Part shown: in pieces, positions 22,361 through 30,197 of the stretch | Numbering within the stretch: position 1 is the first letter of the stretch | Layout: every line of letters begins with the position of its first letter | Origin: Thermococcus sp. | Lineage (GTDB): Archaea; Methanobacteriota_B; Thermococci; Thermococcales; Thermococcaceae | DNA: 32,435 nt | Direction: 5' to 3' | Assembly: GCF_027066465.1 (NCBI RefSeq) | Contig: NZ_JAMONU010000128.1 | Coordinates: 1-32,435, forward strand | Translations under genes and position numbers: made by a program | The notes under the pieces: model-generated | What the model was told of the DNA's origin: nothing | The model's input: only the letters and a program-made list of their open reading frames with translations | Database searches by the model: none

Positions 22361-23331
22361 CTCATCCTCCCCCAGAGTCTCATGGCGCTTTTCACGGGCT
22401 TCTCTTCGCCCTCCCTAATCTCCCTGCCGGTGAGATGGAGGAACACGTCGTTCAGGGTCGGCCTGTGGTAGGTAACCTCGAGGATTCTTAAGCCGAGCTC
22501 TTTGGCCCTCTCGAAGAGCTTCGGTAGCGCCTCTGAGGCGTTCTCGACGTCGAACCTCACCCTTCCATCGGGAAGGACCTTACAGCCCTTCAGGAAGTCC
22601 GCCTCCATGCACTCCGCCTTCCCCTCGAACCTCACGTAGATTACGTCGTTGCCGACCAGCCTCTTGAGTTCTTCAGCGGTCCCCTCTGCTATAATCCTCC
22701 CCCTGTCCATTATCGCTATCCTGTCCGCTAAAAGTTCGGCCTCCTCCATGTAGTGGGTCGTCAGAAATATGGTTACGCCCCTCTCCTCGCGCATGGTTCT
22801 TATGTAGTCCCAGATGTGCGCCCTCGTCTGGGGGTCGAGGCCTATCGTCGGCTCGTCGAGGAAGAGAACCTCCGGCTCGTGGAGGAGCGCCCTCGCTATC
22901 TCGAAGCGCCTCTGCATTCCGCCGGAGAAGAACTTGAGCGGTCTGTCCCTGAACTCCCACAGCTCGACGAAGCGGAGCAGTTCCTCGCCCCTCTCCTTAA
23001 TCTCCTCCCGGCTCAGGCCGTATATCATGCCGTGAATCAGGAGGTTCTCCCAGGCGGTGAGTTCCCTGTCCACGCTCGGCTCCTGAAACACTATCCCTAT
23101 TCGCTTCCTGACCTCGTCGGGTTCTTTGAGAACGTCGTGACCTGCAACCACGGCCCTTCCAGAGGTTGGCCTGAGTAAGGTCGTGAGCACGTGAACCGTC
23201 GTCGTCTTTCCGGCCCCGTTCGGCCCGAGGAAGGCGAATATCTCGCCCTTCTTAACCCGAAAGCTTATCCCCCTGACTGCCTCAAAATCGCCGTACTTCT
23301 TGACGAGGTTCTCGACGACTATGGCATCCAT
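22357..23331 (-). CDS. ABC exporter ATP-binding protein (DrrA-like)
   Basis: A 324-residue ATPase. Walker A G-P-N-G-A-G-K-T is at about residues 36-43, the Q-loop I-V-F-Q-E-P at about 80, the signature F-S-G-G-M-Q-R-R near 138, Walker B V-L-F-L-D-E-P-T-I-G-L-D near 158 and the H-loop T-T-H-Y near 193. The C-terminal part with E-V-T-Y-H-R-P-T-L-N-D-V-F-L is the DrrA hallmark. ATG at 23331 has GGGTGG before it and shares one base with the stop of the ferredoxin-like gene. Members of this family confer drug resistance or export lipids; here the substrate is unknown. Confidence 0.94.
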   Translation of the reverse strand: MDAIVVENLVKKYGDFEAVRGISFRVKKGEIFAFLGPNGAGKTTTVHVLTTLLRPTSGRAVVAGHDVLKEPDEVRKRIGIVFQEPSVDRELTAWENLLIHGMIYGLSREEIKERGEELLRFVELWEFRDRPLKFFSGGMQRRFEIARALLHEPEVLFLDEPTIGLDPQTRAHIWDYIRTMREERGVTIFLTTHYMEEAELLADRIAIMDRGRIIAEGTAEELKRLVGNDVIYVRFEGKAECMEADFLKGCKVLPDGRVRFDVENASEALPKLFERAKELGLRILEVTYHRPTLNDVFLHLTGREIREGEEKPVKSAMRLWGRMR

Positions 23332-23750
23332 CAGACCACCCCGTACTTTTCCGGCCAGTTGTTGCGCTTGAACCTCTCGCCGTGCTCCTTGCGAAAGACG
23401 AACTTGAGGCCGTACCTCTTCTTGAAGGGCAGTTTCAGGGTGTTGTAGAGCAGAACGAGGGTAGGATGCCTGACGGGCTTATCAGCGGGCCTCAGCGCTC
23501 CGGTCGGGCAGGCCTGGACGCAGATGTAGCACTTCTTGCAGTTCTCTGGGTGCGCCATGAAGGGCCTGAGCCTCACCTTGTACTTCACCCCGAAGAGGCT
23601 CACCTTCATCGGGACGACTTCCCAGATTTTATCGCTGAAGGGACAGACGAAGATGCACTCGTCGCCCCCGCCGCATATGGGGTAGTGTATCACGAGCGGG
23701 GCCGTTTCCTTCATTTTCTCGTGGTACTCCTTCCAGTCAGGTGCCCCCAC
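23331..23750 (-). CDS. Ferredoxin-like 4Fe-4S protein in exporter operon
   Basis: A protein of about 139 residues with two cysteine groups. One is a complete 4Fe-4S motif, C-x2-C-x2-C-x3-C-P (N-C-K-K-C-Y-I-C-V-Q-A-C-P-T-G-A-L) in the middle; the other, I-C-x5-C-x3-C-P near residue 30, could complete a second cluster. The C-terminus is basic. It has no signal peptide or membrane segment. I prefer the GTG at 23750, 5 bases after GGTGG; a GTG at 23759 is also open. The reading overlaps or abuts the padR stop and its own stop abuts the ATPase start, so it is translated with them. Its role beside an exporter is not known; redox sensing or electron delivery is inference. Confidence 0.8.
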   Translation of the reverse strand: MGAPDWKEYHEKMKETAPLVIHYPICGGGDECIFVCPFSDKIWEVVPMKVSLFGVKYKVRLRPFMAHPENCKKCYICVQACPTGALRPADKPVRHPTLVLLYNTLKLPFKKRYGLKFVFRKEHGERFKRNNWPEKYGVV

Positions 23751-23751
23751 T

Positions 23752-24198
23752 TCAACCACCCAGCAGAATCAGCCTTATCCTCCTCGCGCACTCTTTGAAC
23801 GCTTTCCTGACCTCTTGCCTCTGCCCGTCACTCAGCTCGTCAATCCTCCTGAACAGTTCCTTGAAGGCCTCCTTCAGCTCGTCACCGCCGAGTTCGAGGA
23901 ATGTCTTGTAGGCCCTGAGCTTTCTTTTTATCTCCTCGAGTTCATCCCGGTGCTCCTCAAGGTATCTAAGACCCTTGTCCGTGATTCGGTAGCTCTTCCT
24001 GTCTCTTTCCCCGGTCTCCACGACCTCGATAAGCCCGCTCCTCTTCAGGGAGGCGAGGATGGGATAAACCGTCCCCGCGCTGAGCTTTATTCCGTAAAGC
24101 TCCTCCATCTCTGCCATAATCCCGTAGCCGTGGTTCGGCTCCTTCAACAGCTCAAGGATTACGAGCTTGAAGGCTCCTTTGACGTAGGGCTTTTCCAT
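23752..24198 (-). CDS. PadR-family transcriptional regulator
   Basis: A 148-residue regulator. The winged helix at about residues 5-80 has the family pattern F-K-L-V-I-L-E-L-L, H-G-Y-G-I-M-A-E-M, S-A-G-T-V-Y-P-I-L-A-S-L-K-R-S-G-L-I and R-K-S-Y-R-I-T-D-K-G. A helical C-terminal part for dimerisation follows. PadR proteins usually repress exporter operons and respond to drugs or aromatic compounds. The ATG at 24198 has GGTGGTG before it. It heads the operon with the ferredoxin-like protein and the ABC pair, and its promoter has a matching inverted repeat, so autoregulation is likely. Confidence 0.93.
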   Translation of the reverse strand: MEKPYVKGAFKLVILELLKEPNHGYGIMAEMEELYGIKLSAGTVYPILASLKRSGLIEVVETGERDRKSYRITDKGLRYLEEHRDELEEIKRKLRAYKTFLELGGDELKEAFKELFRRIDELSDGQRQEVRKAFKECARRIRLILLGG

Positions 24199-24208
24199 GC
24201 CACCACCT

Positions 24209-24240
24209 GATATATCGAACGACATATCGTTTAAAAGATT
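24209..24240. promoter_or_regulatory. PadR-type operator in the divergent padR/chitinase promoter
   Basis: GATATATCG-AA-CGACATATC (24209-24228) is an inverted repeat with arms matching at 8 of 9 positions. On the minus strand it lies right below a TATA box (TTTTAAA, about 24230-24236) and covers the expected padR start. For the plus-strand chitinase gene it would lie just upstream of the same near-symmetrical TTTAAA, over the BRE region. PadR proteins bind AT-rich inverted repeats of this size, so control of both sides is possible. Confidence 0.68.
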
Positions 24241-24280
24241 TTTGGAATGTTTTTAAAGGCGGAGGGTGGAGTGATAGGGG

Positions 24281-25444
24281 ATGTCGATGAAGGGGAGGGT
24301 TGCCGTAGTCTTCCTGTTTATCACGGCAGTCGCAGTTGCTCCGGCGCTGGCGACCAACTTCACGGTGAGCGTTTACTACCCCTCCTGGGCGCTCTACGAC
24401 GGCTTCAGCCCCTCTTGGATTCCGCTCGATAACGTCAGCATCGTCGTCTACGCCTTCCTCCGGCCCCTTGCGAACGGAACGGTGGTCTTCGGAGACCCAT
24501 ACGCGGATGGGATTAACCTTGAGGAGCTCCATAAGCTCAAACAGAGCCATCCCGGAGTTAAGTTCCTCGTGAGCGTGGGCGGTTGGACTTTCAGCGGGAA
24601 CTTTTCGAAGTTCGCCTCCTCCAGAGCCGGAAGGCGGGCCTTCGCGGAGAGCGTTCTTGCAATCCTCAGGGAATACGACCTCGACGGCGTTGACATCGAC
24701 TGGGAGTTCCCCTGCTGGGTTCCCAACGGCGGCGAGGAGTTTCTGACGCTCGTCCAAACGCTCAGGGAGACGCTCGGGGAGGAATACACAATAACCGTAA
24801 CCGCGCCGGCCGACGCGGATACAGCCTCGTGCGTTGACTGGGAGAAGGTCAGCGGTCTCGTGGACTACATCGGCTTGATGACCTATGATTACGCCGGCCC
24901 CTGGCTGAACTTCACCTACTTCAACGCCCCTCTCTATGGCGTCGGGCCGGGAAGCGTCAACAGGACGGTTAGCTGGTACCTCAAGATTGTTCCCGCGGGG
25001 AAGCTCCTCCTCGGGATTCCCTTCTACGGAAGGGCCTTCACCGGCGTTCCCGCGAGGAACTTCGGCCTCTACCAGAGCTTTGAAAACGCGACCGATGAAA
25101 TTCCTTACTCTTCAGTTGTAAAGCTCATTGGAAACTGCTCCGTCCTCTGGAGCGAAAGGTCAGAGGTTCCCTGGGCATACTGCCTCAACGGGACTTTCCT
25201 GACCTACGACGACCCGAAGAGCGTTGCGGAGAAGACCCGCTACGCCCTCGCAAAGGGCCTCGGAGGGGTTATGGTCTGGCAGATAACGGAGGACGTTGTA
25301 AAAGGCAGGCATGTTCTGCTTGGGGCGATAGTGAAGGAAATAAGGGCATACGGTGAACAGAATATAAGGACCGAGCACCAAGAGAAATGCCGTCCTCACG
25401 TCGTTTTCTGGGTTCTCGCCCGCTTTTGGGGGGAAGTTCTCTAA
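24281..25444 (+). CDS. Secreted GH18 chitinase-like glycosidase
   Basis: A 387-residue exported glycoside hydrolase. Residues 1-24 form a signal peptide. The catalytic barrel has F-L-V-S-V-G-G-W-T at about 98 and L-D-G-V-D-I-D-W-E-F with Asp135, Asp138, Asp140 and the proton donor Glu142 (D-x-x-D-x-D-x-E). Later Y-I-G-L-M-T-Y-D-Y-A and M-V-W-Q-I-T are also typical. It would cut beta-1,4-linked N-acetylglucosamine outside the cell. There is no chitin-binding domain and no CGP-CTERM tail; the last 30 residues look unrelated to the fold. An ATG two codons downstream (24287) is an alternative start. It is divergent from padR, sharing its promoter region. Confidence 0.9.
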   Translation: MSMKGRVAVVFLFITAVAVAPALATNFTVSVYYPSWALYDGFSPSWIPLDNVSIVVYAFLRPLANGTVVFGDPYADGINLEELHKLKQSHPGVKFLVSVGGWTFSGNFSKFASSRAGRRAFAESVLAILREYDLDGVDIDWEFPCWVPNGGEEFLTLVQTLRETLGEEYTITVTAPADADTASCVDWEKVSGLVDYIGLMTYDYAGPWLNFTYFNAPLYGVGPGSVNRTVSWYLKIVPAGKLLLGIPFYGRAFTGVPARNFGLYQSFENATDEIPYSSVVKLIGNCSVLWSERSEVPWAYCLNGTFLTYDDPKSVAEKTRYALAKGLGGVMVWQITEDVVKGRHVLLGAIVKEIRAYGEQNIRTEHQEKCRPHVVFWVLARFWGEVL

Positions 25445-25488
25445 CGTTAACCTTTTCTTCTCCCGCTCAAACTTACTCCGGTGATTCC

Positions 25489-25917
25489 ATGAAGGTCGTT
25501 CTAAAACCGCTCTTCGAGGCTGAGCTTCCCGCTGGATTCGAGGAGATAATAAGGGAGAAGCTCAGGGGCAGGGAGCTGAAGACTGGAGAGACCATTGAGG
25601 TGGAGCTCCTCGGAAAACCTTTGCCCTTCAAGGTTCTCTTGGCCGAACCAAGCCCCCTGAAGGTGGACAAGGGCACAAAAATCGAGTTCTCCGCTGGAGA
25701 GGTCGAGGAGTTCACGCTCGAGTTCGAGAGTGAAGTAGAGGATGCAATTCCATTCGAGAAGGGGTTTGTCGTCGTTCTCGGAAGAGAGGTTCGAATCTAC
25801 AACTGGAGCGGGCAAAAGGTTTATAGCAGAGAGTTCGAGAACCTGAAAAAGGTTAGAGCCGCCGAGGGAAAGGTGGTGGTAGTGCATGGCAGGAAAATCA
25901 CGGTCGTTGAGCCTTGA
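25489..25917 (+). CDS. Stand-alone Cdc48-N-like domain protein
   Basis: A 142-residue soluble protein. The stretch E-I-I-R-E-K-L-R-G-R-E-L-K-T-G-E-T-I-E-V followed by L-L-G-K-P-L-P-F-K-V and E-P-S-P-L-K-V-D-K-G-T-K-I-E-F resembles the second half of Cdc48/Ufd1 N-domains (compare G-Q-E-L-T-F-V-V and T-P-A-G-I-V in the Cdc48 of this window). The last 60 residues are beta-rich (F-V-V-V-L-G-R-E-V-R-I-Y-N-W-S-G) like a propeller blade. No AAA module is present. GGTGAT precedes the ATG. The gene overlaps nth by 32 bp. The function is unknown; a Ufd1-like adaptor role is inference. Confidence 0.68.
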   Translation: MKVVLKPLFEAELPAGFEEIIREKLRGRELKTGETIEVELLGKPLPFKVLLAEPSPLKVDKGTKIEFSAGEVEEFTLEFESEVEDAIPFEKGFVVVLGREVRIYNWSGQKVYSREFENLKKVRAAEGKVVVVHGRKITVVEP

Positions 25918-26599
25918 GGGCTTCACTTTTAACGAAAGCTGGGAGGAGAAGAGGAAGAGGGCCGAAAAAATCGTTGAAATTCTCATGAAGACCCACCCGA
26001 GAGAGAAGCTCCTAATCGGCGACCCCTACAGGACGCTGGTTCACTGCATAATCTCGCAGAGAATGCGCGACGAAGTTACCTACCGCGTCTGGGAGGAGCT
26101 TTTTGAAAAGTACAAGGACATCGAGACGATAGCGAACACCCCGGTCGAGGAGATGCGCAAGTTCCTCAGGAAGAGGGGCGTCGGCCTCTGGAAGACGAAG
26201 GGCGAGTGGATTGTCAAAGCCTCTCGGATAATCCTTGAGAAGTACGGCGGGAAGGTTCCGGACGACATCAACGAGCTGATGAAACTGCCCGGCATAGGCC
26301 GGAAGTGCGCCAACATTGTCTTAGCTTATGGCTTCGGGAAGCAGGCCATTCCGGTGGATACGCACGTGAACAGGATAAGCAAGCGTCTCGGTCTGGCTCC
26401 GCCTGGGGTTCCCCCGGAGAAAGTCGAGGAGTACCTGATGGAGCTGATTCCAAAGGAGAAGTGGATTTACGTGAACCACGCTATGGTTGACCACGGGAGG
26501 AGCATATGCAAGCCGATAAGGCCGAAGTGCGAAAGCTGTCCGCTGAAGGAGCTGTGCCCCTACGCGAAGGGGCTCGTCAGGGACGAGGATATAAAATGA
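25886..26599 (+). CDS. nth: Endonuclease III (DNA N-glycosylase/AP lyase)
   Basis: A 237-residue base-excision repair enzyme that removes oxidised pyrimidines and cuts the abasic site. The helix-hairpin-helix has L-P-G-I-G-R-K-C-A-N with the catalytic Lys, followed by V-D-T-H-V with the catalytic Asp. The 4Fe-4S cluster motif C-x6-C-x2-C-x5-C is complete near the C-terminus (C-K-P-I-R-P-K-C-E-S-C-P-L-K-E-L-C). The start ATG at 25886 has GGTGGTAGTG upstream, inside the previous gene, so translation is probably coupled. Length is normal for archaeal Nth. Confidence 0.95.
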   Translation: MAGKSRSLSLEGFTFNESWEEKRKRAEKIVEILMKTHPREKLLIGDPYRTLVHCIISQRMRDEVTYRVWEELFEKYKDIETIANTPVEEMRKFLRKRGVGLWKTKGEWIVKASRIILEKYGGKVPDDINELMKLPGIGRKCANIVLAYGFGKQAIPVDTHVNRISKRLGLAPPGVPPEKVEEYLMELIPKEKWIYVNHAMVDHGRSICKPIRPKCESCPLKELCPYAKGLVRDEDIK

Positions 26600-26607
26600 G
26601 AAAGAGG

Positions 26608-27186
26608 TTACTCCTCCTCTTCCACTTCTTCCCCTGCGAGCTTTCTCAGCTTGTCCAAGTCCGAGCTGACCGCTATGAGGACGTCGCCTTCCTCGATGGT
26701 GTCCTTCCTTCCCGGGTTGTAGATGTAGCGCTCACCGCGCTTTATAGCTAAAATCCTCGTGCCTATCTTGCTCGGAAGCTTGAGCTGTTCGAGGGTCTTT
26801 CCGATGAGAACCGAGCCTGCCCTTACAGTAACGCGACCGAGCTCCTCCTCTGTATCCTCCATTATCTTCTGAATAATCGGGTGGGGCTCGATGTCGCGGA
26901 GGATTATGTCCGCTATCCCGTAGGCGGCATCGCTTATGCGCTCGTTGATGTCCGCCAAATCTATTATGCTCAGCAAACTCTCGGGGTCCTCCTCCTTCTT
27001 CGCCGCGCGGAGGGCGAGCTTCTTGACCTTCAGCGTCAGGTCGTCCATTTTCTCCTCTAAGAGATAGACCTCCTCCGCTATGTCCTCGCTGTTGTACATG
27101 ACCGATGAAAAGGCCAGGTCGATCATGAGGGCCGATAAATCCTTCATCTCGACGAGGCAGTTCCTAATCTCCTCGAACTCACTCAT
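26608..27186 (-). CDS. PhoU/TrkA-C domain protein (second of a pair)
   Basis: A 192-residue cytosolic protein with a PhoU-like helical bundle (about 1-110; E-E-I-R-N-C-L-V-E-M-K-D and later I-N-E-R-I-S-D-A-A-Y-G-I-A-D) and a TrkA-C/RCK_C module (about 115-190; V-R-A-G-S-V-L-I-G-K-T-L-E-Q-L-K and I-L-A-I-K-R-G). RCK_C modules bind ligands and regulate potassium or other ion transport; PhoU bundles act on phosphate uptake. The C-terminus is strongly acidic. Its start overlaps the upstream paralog by 8 bases. No channel or transporter gene is adjacent. Confidence 0.88.
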   Translation of the reverse strand: MSEFEEIRNCLVEMKDLSALMIDLAFSSVMYNSEDIAEEVYLLEEKMDDLTLKVKKLALRAAKKEEDPESLLSIIDLADINERISDAAYGIADIILRDIEPHPIIQKIMEDTEEELGRVTVRAGSVLIGKTLEQLKLPSKIGTRILAIKRGERYIYNPGRKDTIEEGDVLIAVSSDLDKLRKLAGEEVEEEE

Positions 27187-27784
27187 TGGGCATCACCTTG
27201 ATGTTGCCCTTTGCTATCTCCTTCAGGTAGTCCAGGGCAGTCCTCGTTCCCCTGCCGAGGAGGATGTCGTTGGGCAGTATCTTCGTGTCCTCGTCGGGGT
27301 CGAAAATCCACCTTTTACCGCGCCTTATGGCTATTATCCTCACCCCCGTGTTCGTCGCAAGGTCCAGCTCTTCGAGCGTTTTTCCGACGAGGACTGACTC
27401 CGGAGAGACGACTATCTTGCCGATGGTTTCCTCGCTCTCGAGGATTACCTCGGTAATCAGCGGGTGGAGCTTCTCCTCGAGGACCATCTTTGCCAAATCT
27501 CCTGCCGCGTCGGAGATATCATCTATTGAACGGGCCATCTGTAGGATTGAAGTTATCTGCTCTGCCTCCTTCATGTTTCTCGCTGCCAGAACCGCCCTAA
27601 CGGTGAGGTTGTAGTTGAGTATGTCGAGGTACTCCTCGAGTTCTAGAACTTCCTCCGCCATCTCCTTTTCCTTAAACAGAACGGCTGAATACGCCAAATC
27701 CACCATAAGCTCGGCCGTGTTCTTCATCTCGACGAATATATCCTTGACGTTATTAGGAACCTCAACCTCGTCCCATTCCTCCAC
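27179..27784 (-). CDS. PhoU/TrkA-C domain protein (first of a pair)
   Basis: A 201-residue paralog of the next gene with the same domains: PhoU-like bundle (I-F-V-E-M-K-N-T-A-E-L-M-V-D-L-A and I-D-D-I-S-D-A-A-G-D-L-A) and RCK_C (V-S-P-E-S-V-L-V-G-K-T-L-E-E-L-D and I-I-A-I-R-R-G-K-R-W). The start is a GTG at 27782-27784 with GGTGA 7 bases upstream; AGGTTT-type TATA elements lie further up. The two genes overlap and probably form a heteromer, from a tandem duplication. Both repeat the fold in the same order, so their target is probably one transporter located elsewhere. Confidence 0.88.
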   Translation of the reverse strand: MEEWDEVEVPNNVKDIFVEMKNTAELMVDLAYSAVLFKEKEMAEEVLELEEYLDILNYNLTVRAVLAARNMKEAEQITSILQMARSIDDISDAAGDLAKMVLEEKLHPLITEVILESEETIGKIVVSPESVLVGKTLEELDLATNTGVRIIAIRRGKRWIFDPDEDTKILPNDILLGRGTRTALDYLKEIAKGNIKVMPNE

Positions 27785-27884
27785 TCCCGGTTCACCGGTT
27801 TAAAATGCGGGGGGAGTCTTATTTAGTTTTCGCCCAAAGGTTTAAAGGCGGGAAGCCGAACTTCCCCCGCCGAGCGGTGGTAAC

Positions 27885-28658
27885 ATGATAGGACTCTCCA
27901 CGACGTCCTACCCGGGCAGAACTTTTGAGGAGTTCGAGCGCTGGCTTGAGGAAGCGGAAGGGCTCGGCTTTGAGTTCGTCGAGCTGGTTAGCGAGTGGCC
28001 GAACTTCATCACGAGAGAAACGTGGAGGGCCTACGCTGAAATACTCGGAAGCTTCGGGCTTAAAGTTACCATCCACGCTCCCTTCAGCGACGTCAACATA
28101 GGCTCGCTCAACGAGAGGCTCAGGAGGGCTTCAATCGAAGTTCTGGAGGAGACGCTTGACGTTGCTTCCCGCCTGAACGCGTTCGTGGTTACGGTTCACC
28201 CCGGTCACTGCTCGCCGGCGAGTCGGAAGTTCAGGGAGGACTACAACAGAGTTCACCGCAATTCTCTCCGCGAGCTTGAAAAACTCTCCGGGGAGTTCGG
28301 CGTTAGGGTTGGCGTTGAGAACATGCCGAGCTTCCCGATACTCGACGCTCAAACCCCTGAGAGGCTGGCCGAGCTTCTGGACGGGACGGAGCTTGGCGTT
28401 ACCTTTGACCTGGGCCACCTCAACACCGTTGGCTTTCCCTTCGAGCGCTTCATGAAGCTGCTCGGCGGCAGAATCGTTCACGTCCACCTTCACGACAACT
28501 CCGGGAAGAGCGACGAGCACCTGCCCCTTGGAAGGGGAACCGTCCCTTGGCGGAAAGTCCTGCCGGAGCTTGAAAAGTTCGGCTGGGCCCTTGAGGTCTC
28601 GAGCCTCGAGGACGCGGAGGTCAGTCTGACCTTTCTCAGGGACATTGGTGAGCTTTGA
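27885..28658 (+). CDS. Sugar phosphate isomerase/epimerase-like TIM barrel protein
   Basis: A 257-residue protein of the xylose-isomerase-like (AP endonuclease family 2) superfamily. The barrel strands end with metal-type residues: I-H-A-P-F at about residue 65, V-V-T-V-H-P-G-H at about 103, V-G-V-E-N-M-P at about 147, V-T-F-D-L-G-H-L-N at about 173, and H-V-H-L-H-D-N at about 200. Family members isomerise or epimerise sugars or cut abasic DNA; this one cannot be placed further from sequence alone. GGTGG precedes the ATG at 27885. It is divergent from the PhoU pair with 100 bp between. Confidence 0.85.
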   Translation: MIGLSTTSYPGRTFEEFERWLEEAEGLGFEFVELVSEWPNFITRETWRAYAEILGSFGLKVTIHAPFSDVNIGSLNERLRRASIEVLEETLDVASRLNAFVVTVHPGHCSPASRKFREDYNRVHRNSLRELEKLSGEFGVRVGVENMPSFPILDAQTPERLAELLDGTELGVTFDLGHLNTVGFPFERFMKLLGGRIVHVHLHDNSGKSDEHLPLGRGTVPWRKVLPELEKFGWALEVSSLEDAEVSLTFLRDIGEL

Positions 28659-28745
28659 AGTTCATTGAGGCTCACTTTTACAAAACGCAACCCTTTTATA
28701 CATGGCCACCTAAGAAACTCCCGGAGAACTTCTGGGGGGAAGTGC

Positions 28746-30170
28746 ATGGCTGAGAAGATAGTTGAGGAGCTTAGGCCCTTCTTCGACCCGAAGGCAGTCG
28801 CTATCATCGGCGCAACCAACAAGAAGGGGAAGGTGGGCAACGTAATCTTTGAGAACTTCAAGAGCAACAAGGAAAAGGGAATTTTCAAGGGCAACATCTA
28901 CCCCGTGAACCCGAAGCTCGATGAAATCGACGGCTACAAGGTTTACCACAGCGTCAAGGAGCTTCCCGATGACACCGATTTGGCCGTTATATCGATTCCA
29001 GCTCCCTACGTCCCGGCCACGATGAGGGACATAGCCGAGAAGGGCATAAAGGCCGTCATCATCATTACCGGCGGCTTCGGAGAGCTTGGCGAGGAAGGGA
29101 AGAGGCTCGAGCGCGAAATCTACGAGATAGCCAAGGCCAACGGCATACGCGTCATCGGTCCGAACTGCGTCGGCGTCTACGTTCCAGACACCGGCGTTGA
29201 CACGGTGTTCCTGCCGGAGAACAAGATGGACAGGCCGAAGAGCGGGCCGATAGCGTTCGTCAGCCAGAGCGGTGCCTTTGCGGCAGCTATGCTCGACTGG
29301 GCCGCCGGCGAGAAGATAGGAATAGGGAAGATGGTCAGCTACGGAAACAAACTTGACGTTGACGATGCCGATTTGATGGACTACTTCGTCCACGACGACG
29401 AGATAAACGTCGTCACGTTCTACATCGAGGGTGTAAAAGACGGCAGGAAGTTCATGGAGAGCGCCAAGAGAATAACGAAGGTCAAGCCGGTGATAGCGCT
29501 CAAGAGCGGAAGGACCGAGTACGGGGCCAAGGCGGCATCAAGCCACACAGGCTCGCTCGCGGGACAGGACGTTATTTACGACGCCGTCTTCAAGCAGACC
29601 GGCATAATCCGCGCCGAGGACTTCGAGCACATGTTCGACCTGGCCAAGGCCTTCGCCCAGCTGAAGAACAAGCTTCCCAAGGGAGACAGAATAGGCATCA
29701 TCACCGACGGCGGTGGCGCCGGAGTCATGGCCAGCGACGCGGTAGCGAAGTTCGGCCTCAAGATGGCGGACCTCAGTGAGGAGACGATTAAGTTCCTCAG
29801 GGAGAGGTTCCCGCCGCACGCTGTCGTCGGCAACCCCACCGATGTCGTTGGGGACACGGATGCGGAGCGCTACAGGCTTGCCCTTGAGGCCTTCACCAAA
29901 GATGAAAACGTTGACGCAATACTCGTCATAGTCCTCTTCCAGGTTCCGCTCCTCGAGGAGGAGAAGGTCATCGACATCATAGCGGACTACCAGAGGAAGA
30001 GCGACAAGCCGATTGTTGCCGTTGCGATGGGCGGTAAGAAGACCGAGCGCTACGCCAAGATGCTTGAGGAGAAGGGGGTTCCAGTCTATCCAACACCCGA
30101 GAGGGGCGTCCGCGCTTTAGCCGGTCTCGTTAGATACGCCGAATATTTGAAAAAAGTTAAAGGTGAGTGA
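28746..30170 (+). CDS. acdA: ADP-forming acyl-CoA synthetase, alpha subunit
   Basis: A 474-residue subunit that with the beta subunit turns acetyl- or other acyl-CoA plus ADP and phosphate into acid plus ATP, the energy-yielding last step of sugar and amino-acid fermentation in Thermococcales. A CoA-binding Rossmann domain has A-I-I-G-A-T-N-K-K-G near residue 20. The phosphohistidine is His267 in K-A-A-S-S-H-T-G-S-L-A-G. I-T-D-G-G-G-A-G-V-M starts a second Rossmann part at about 320. The ATG at 28746 has GGGGAA upstream; the TATA-like CCTTTTATAC lies at about 28692. The acyl preference cannot be told from the sequence. It is 27 bp upstream of the beta gene. Confidence 0.93.
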   Translation: MAEKIVEELRPFFDPKAVAIIGATNKKGKVGNVIFENFKSNKEKGIFKGNIYPVNPKLDEIDGYKVYHSVKELPDDTDLAVISIPAPYVPATMRDIAEKGIKAVIIITGGFGELGEEGKRLEREIYEIAKANGIRVIGPNCVGVYVPDTGVDTVFLPENKMDRPKSGPIAFVSQSGAFAAAMLDWAAGEKIGIGKMVSYGNKLDVDDADLMDYFVHDDEINVVTFYIEGVKDGRKFMESAKRITKVKPVIALKSGRTEYGAKAASSHTGSLAGQDVIYDAVFKQTGIIRAEDFEHMFDLAKAFAQLKNKLPKGDRIGIITDGGGAGVMASDAVAKFGLKMADLSEETIKFLRERFPPHAVVGNPTDVVGDTDAERYRLALEAFTKDENVDAILVIVLFQVPLLEEEKVIDIIADYQRKSDKPIVAVAMGGKKTERYAKMLEEKGVPVYPTPERGVRALAGLVRYAEYLKKVKGE

Positions 30171-30197
30171 GGTGTATTGCTCACCGGTGGTGATATT

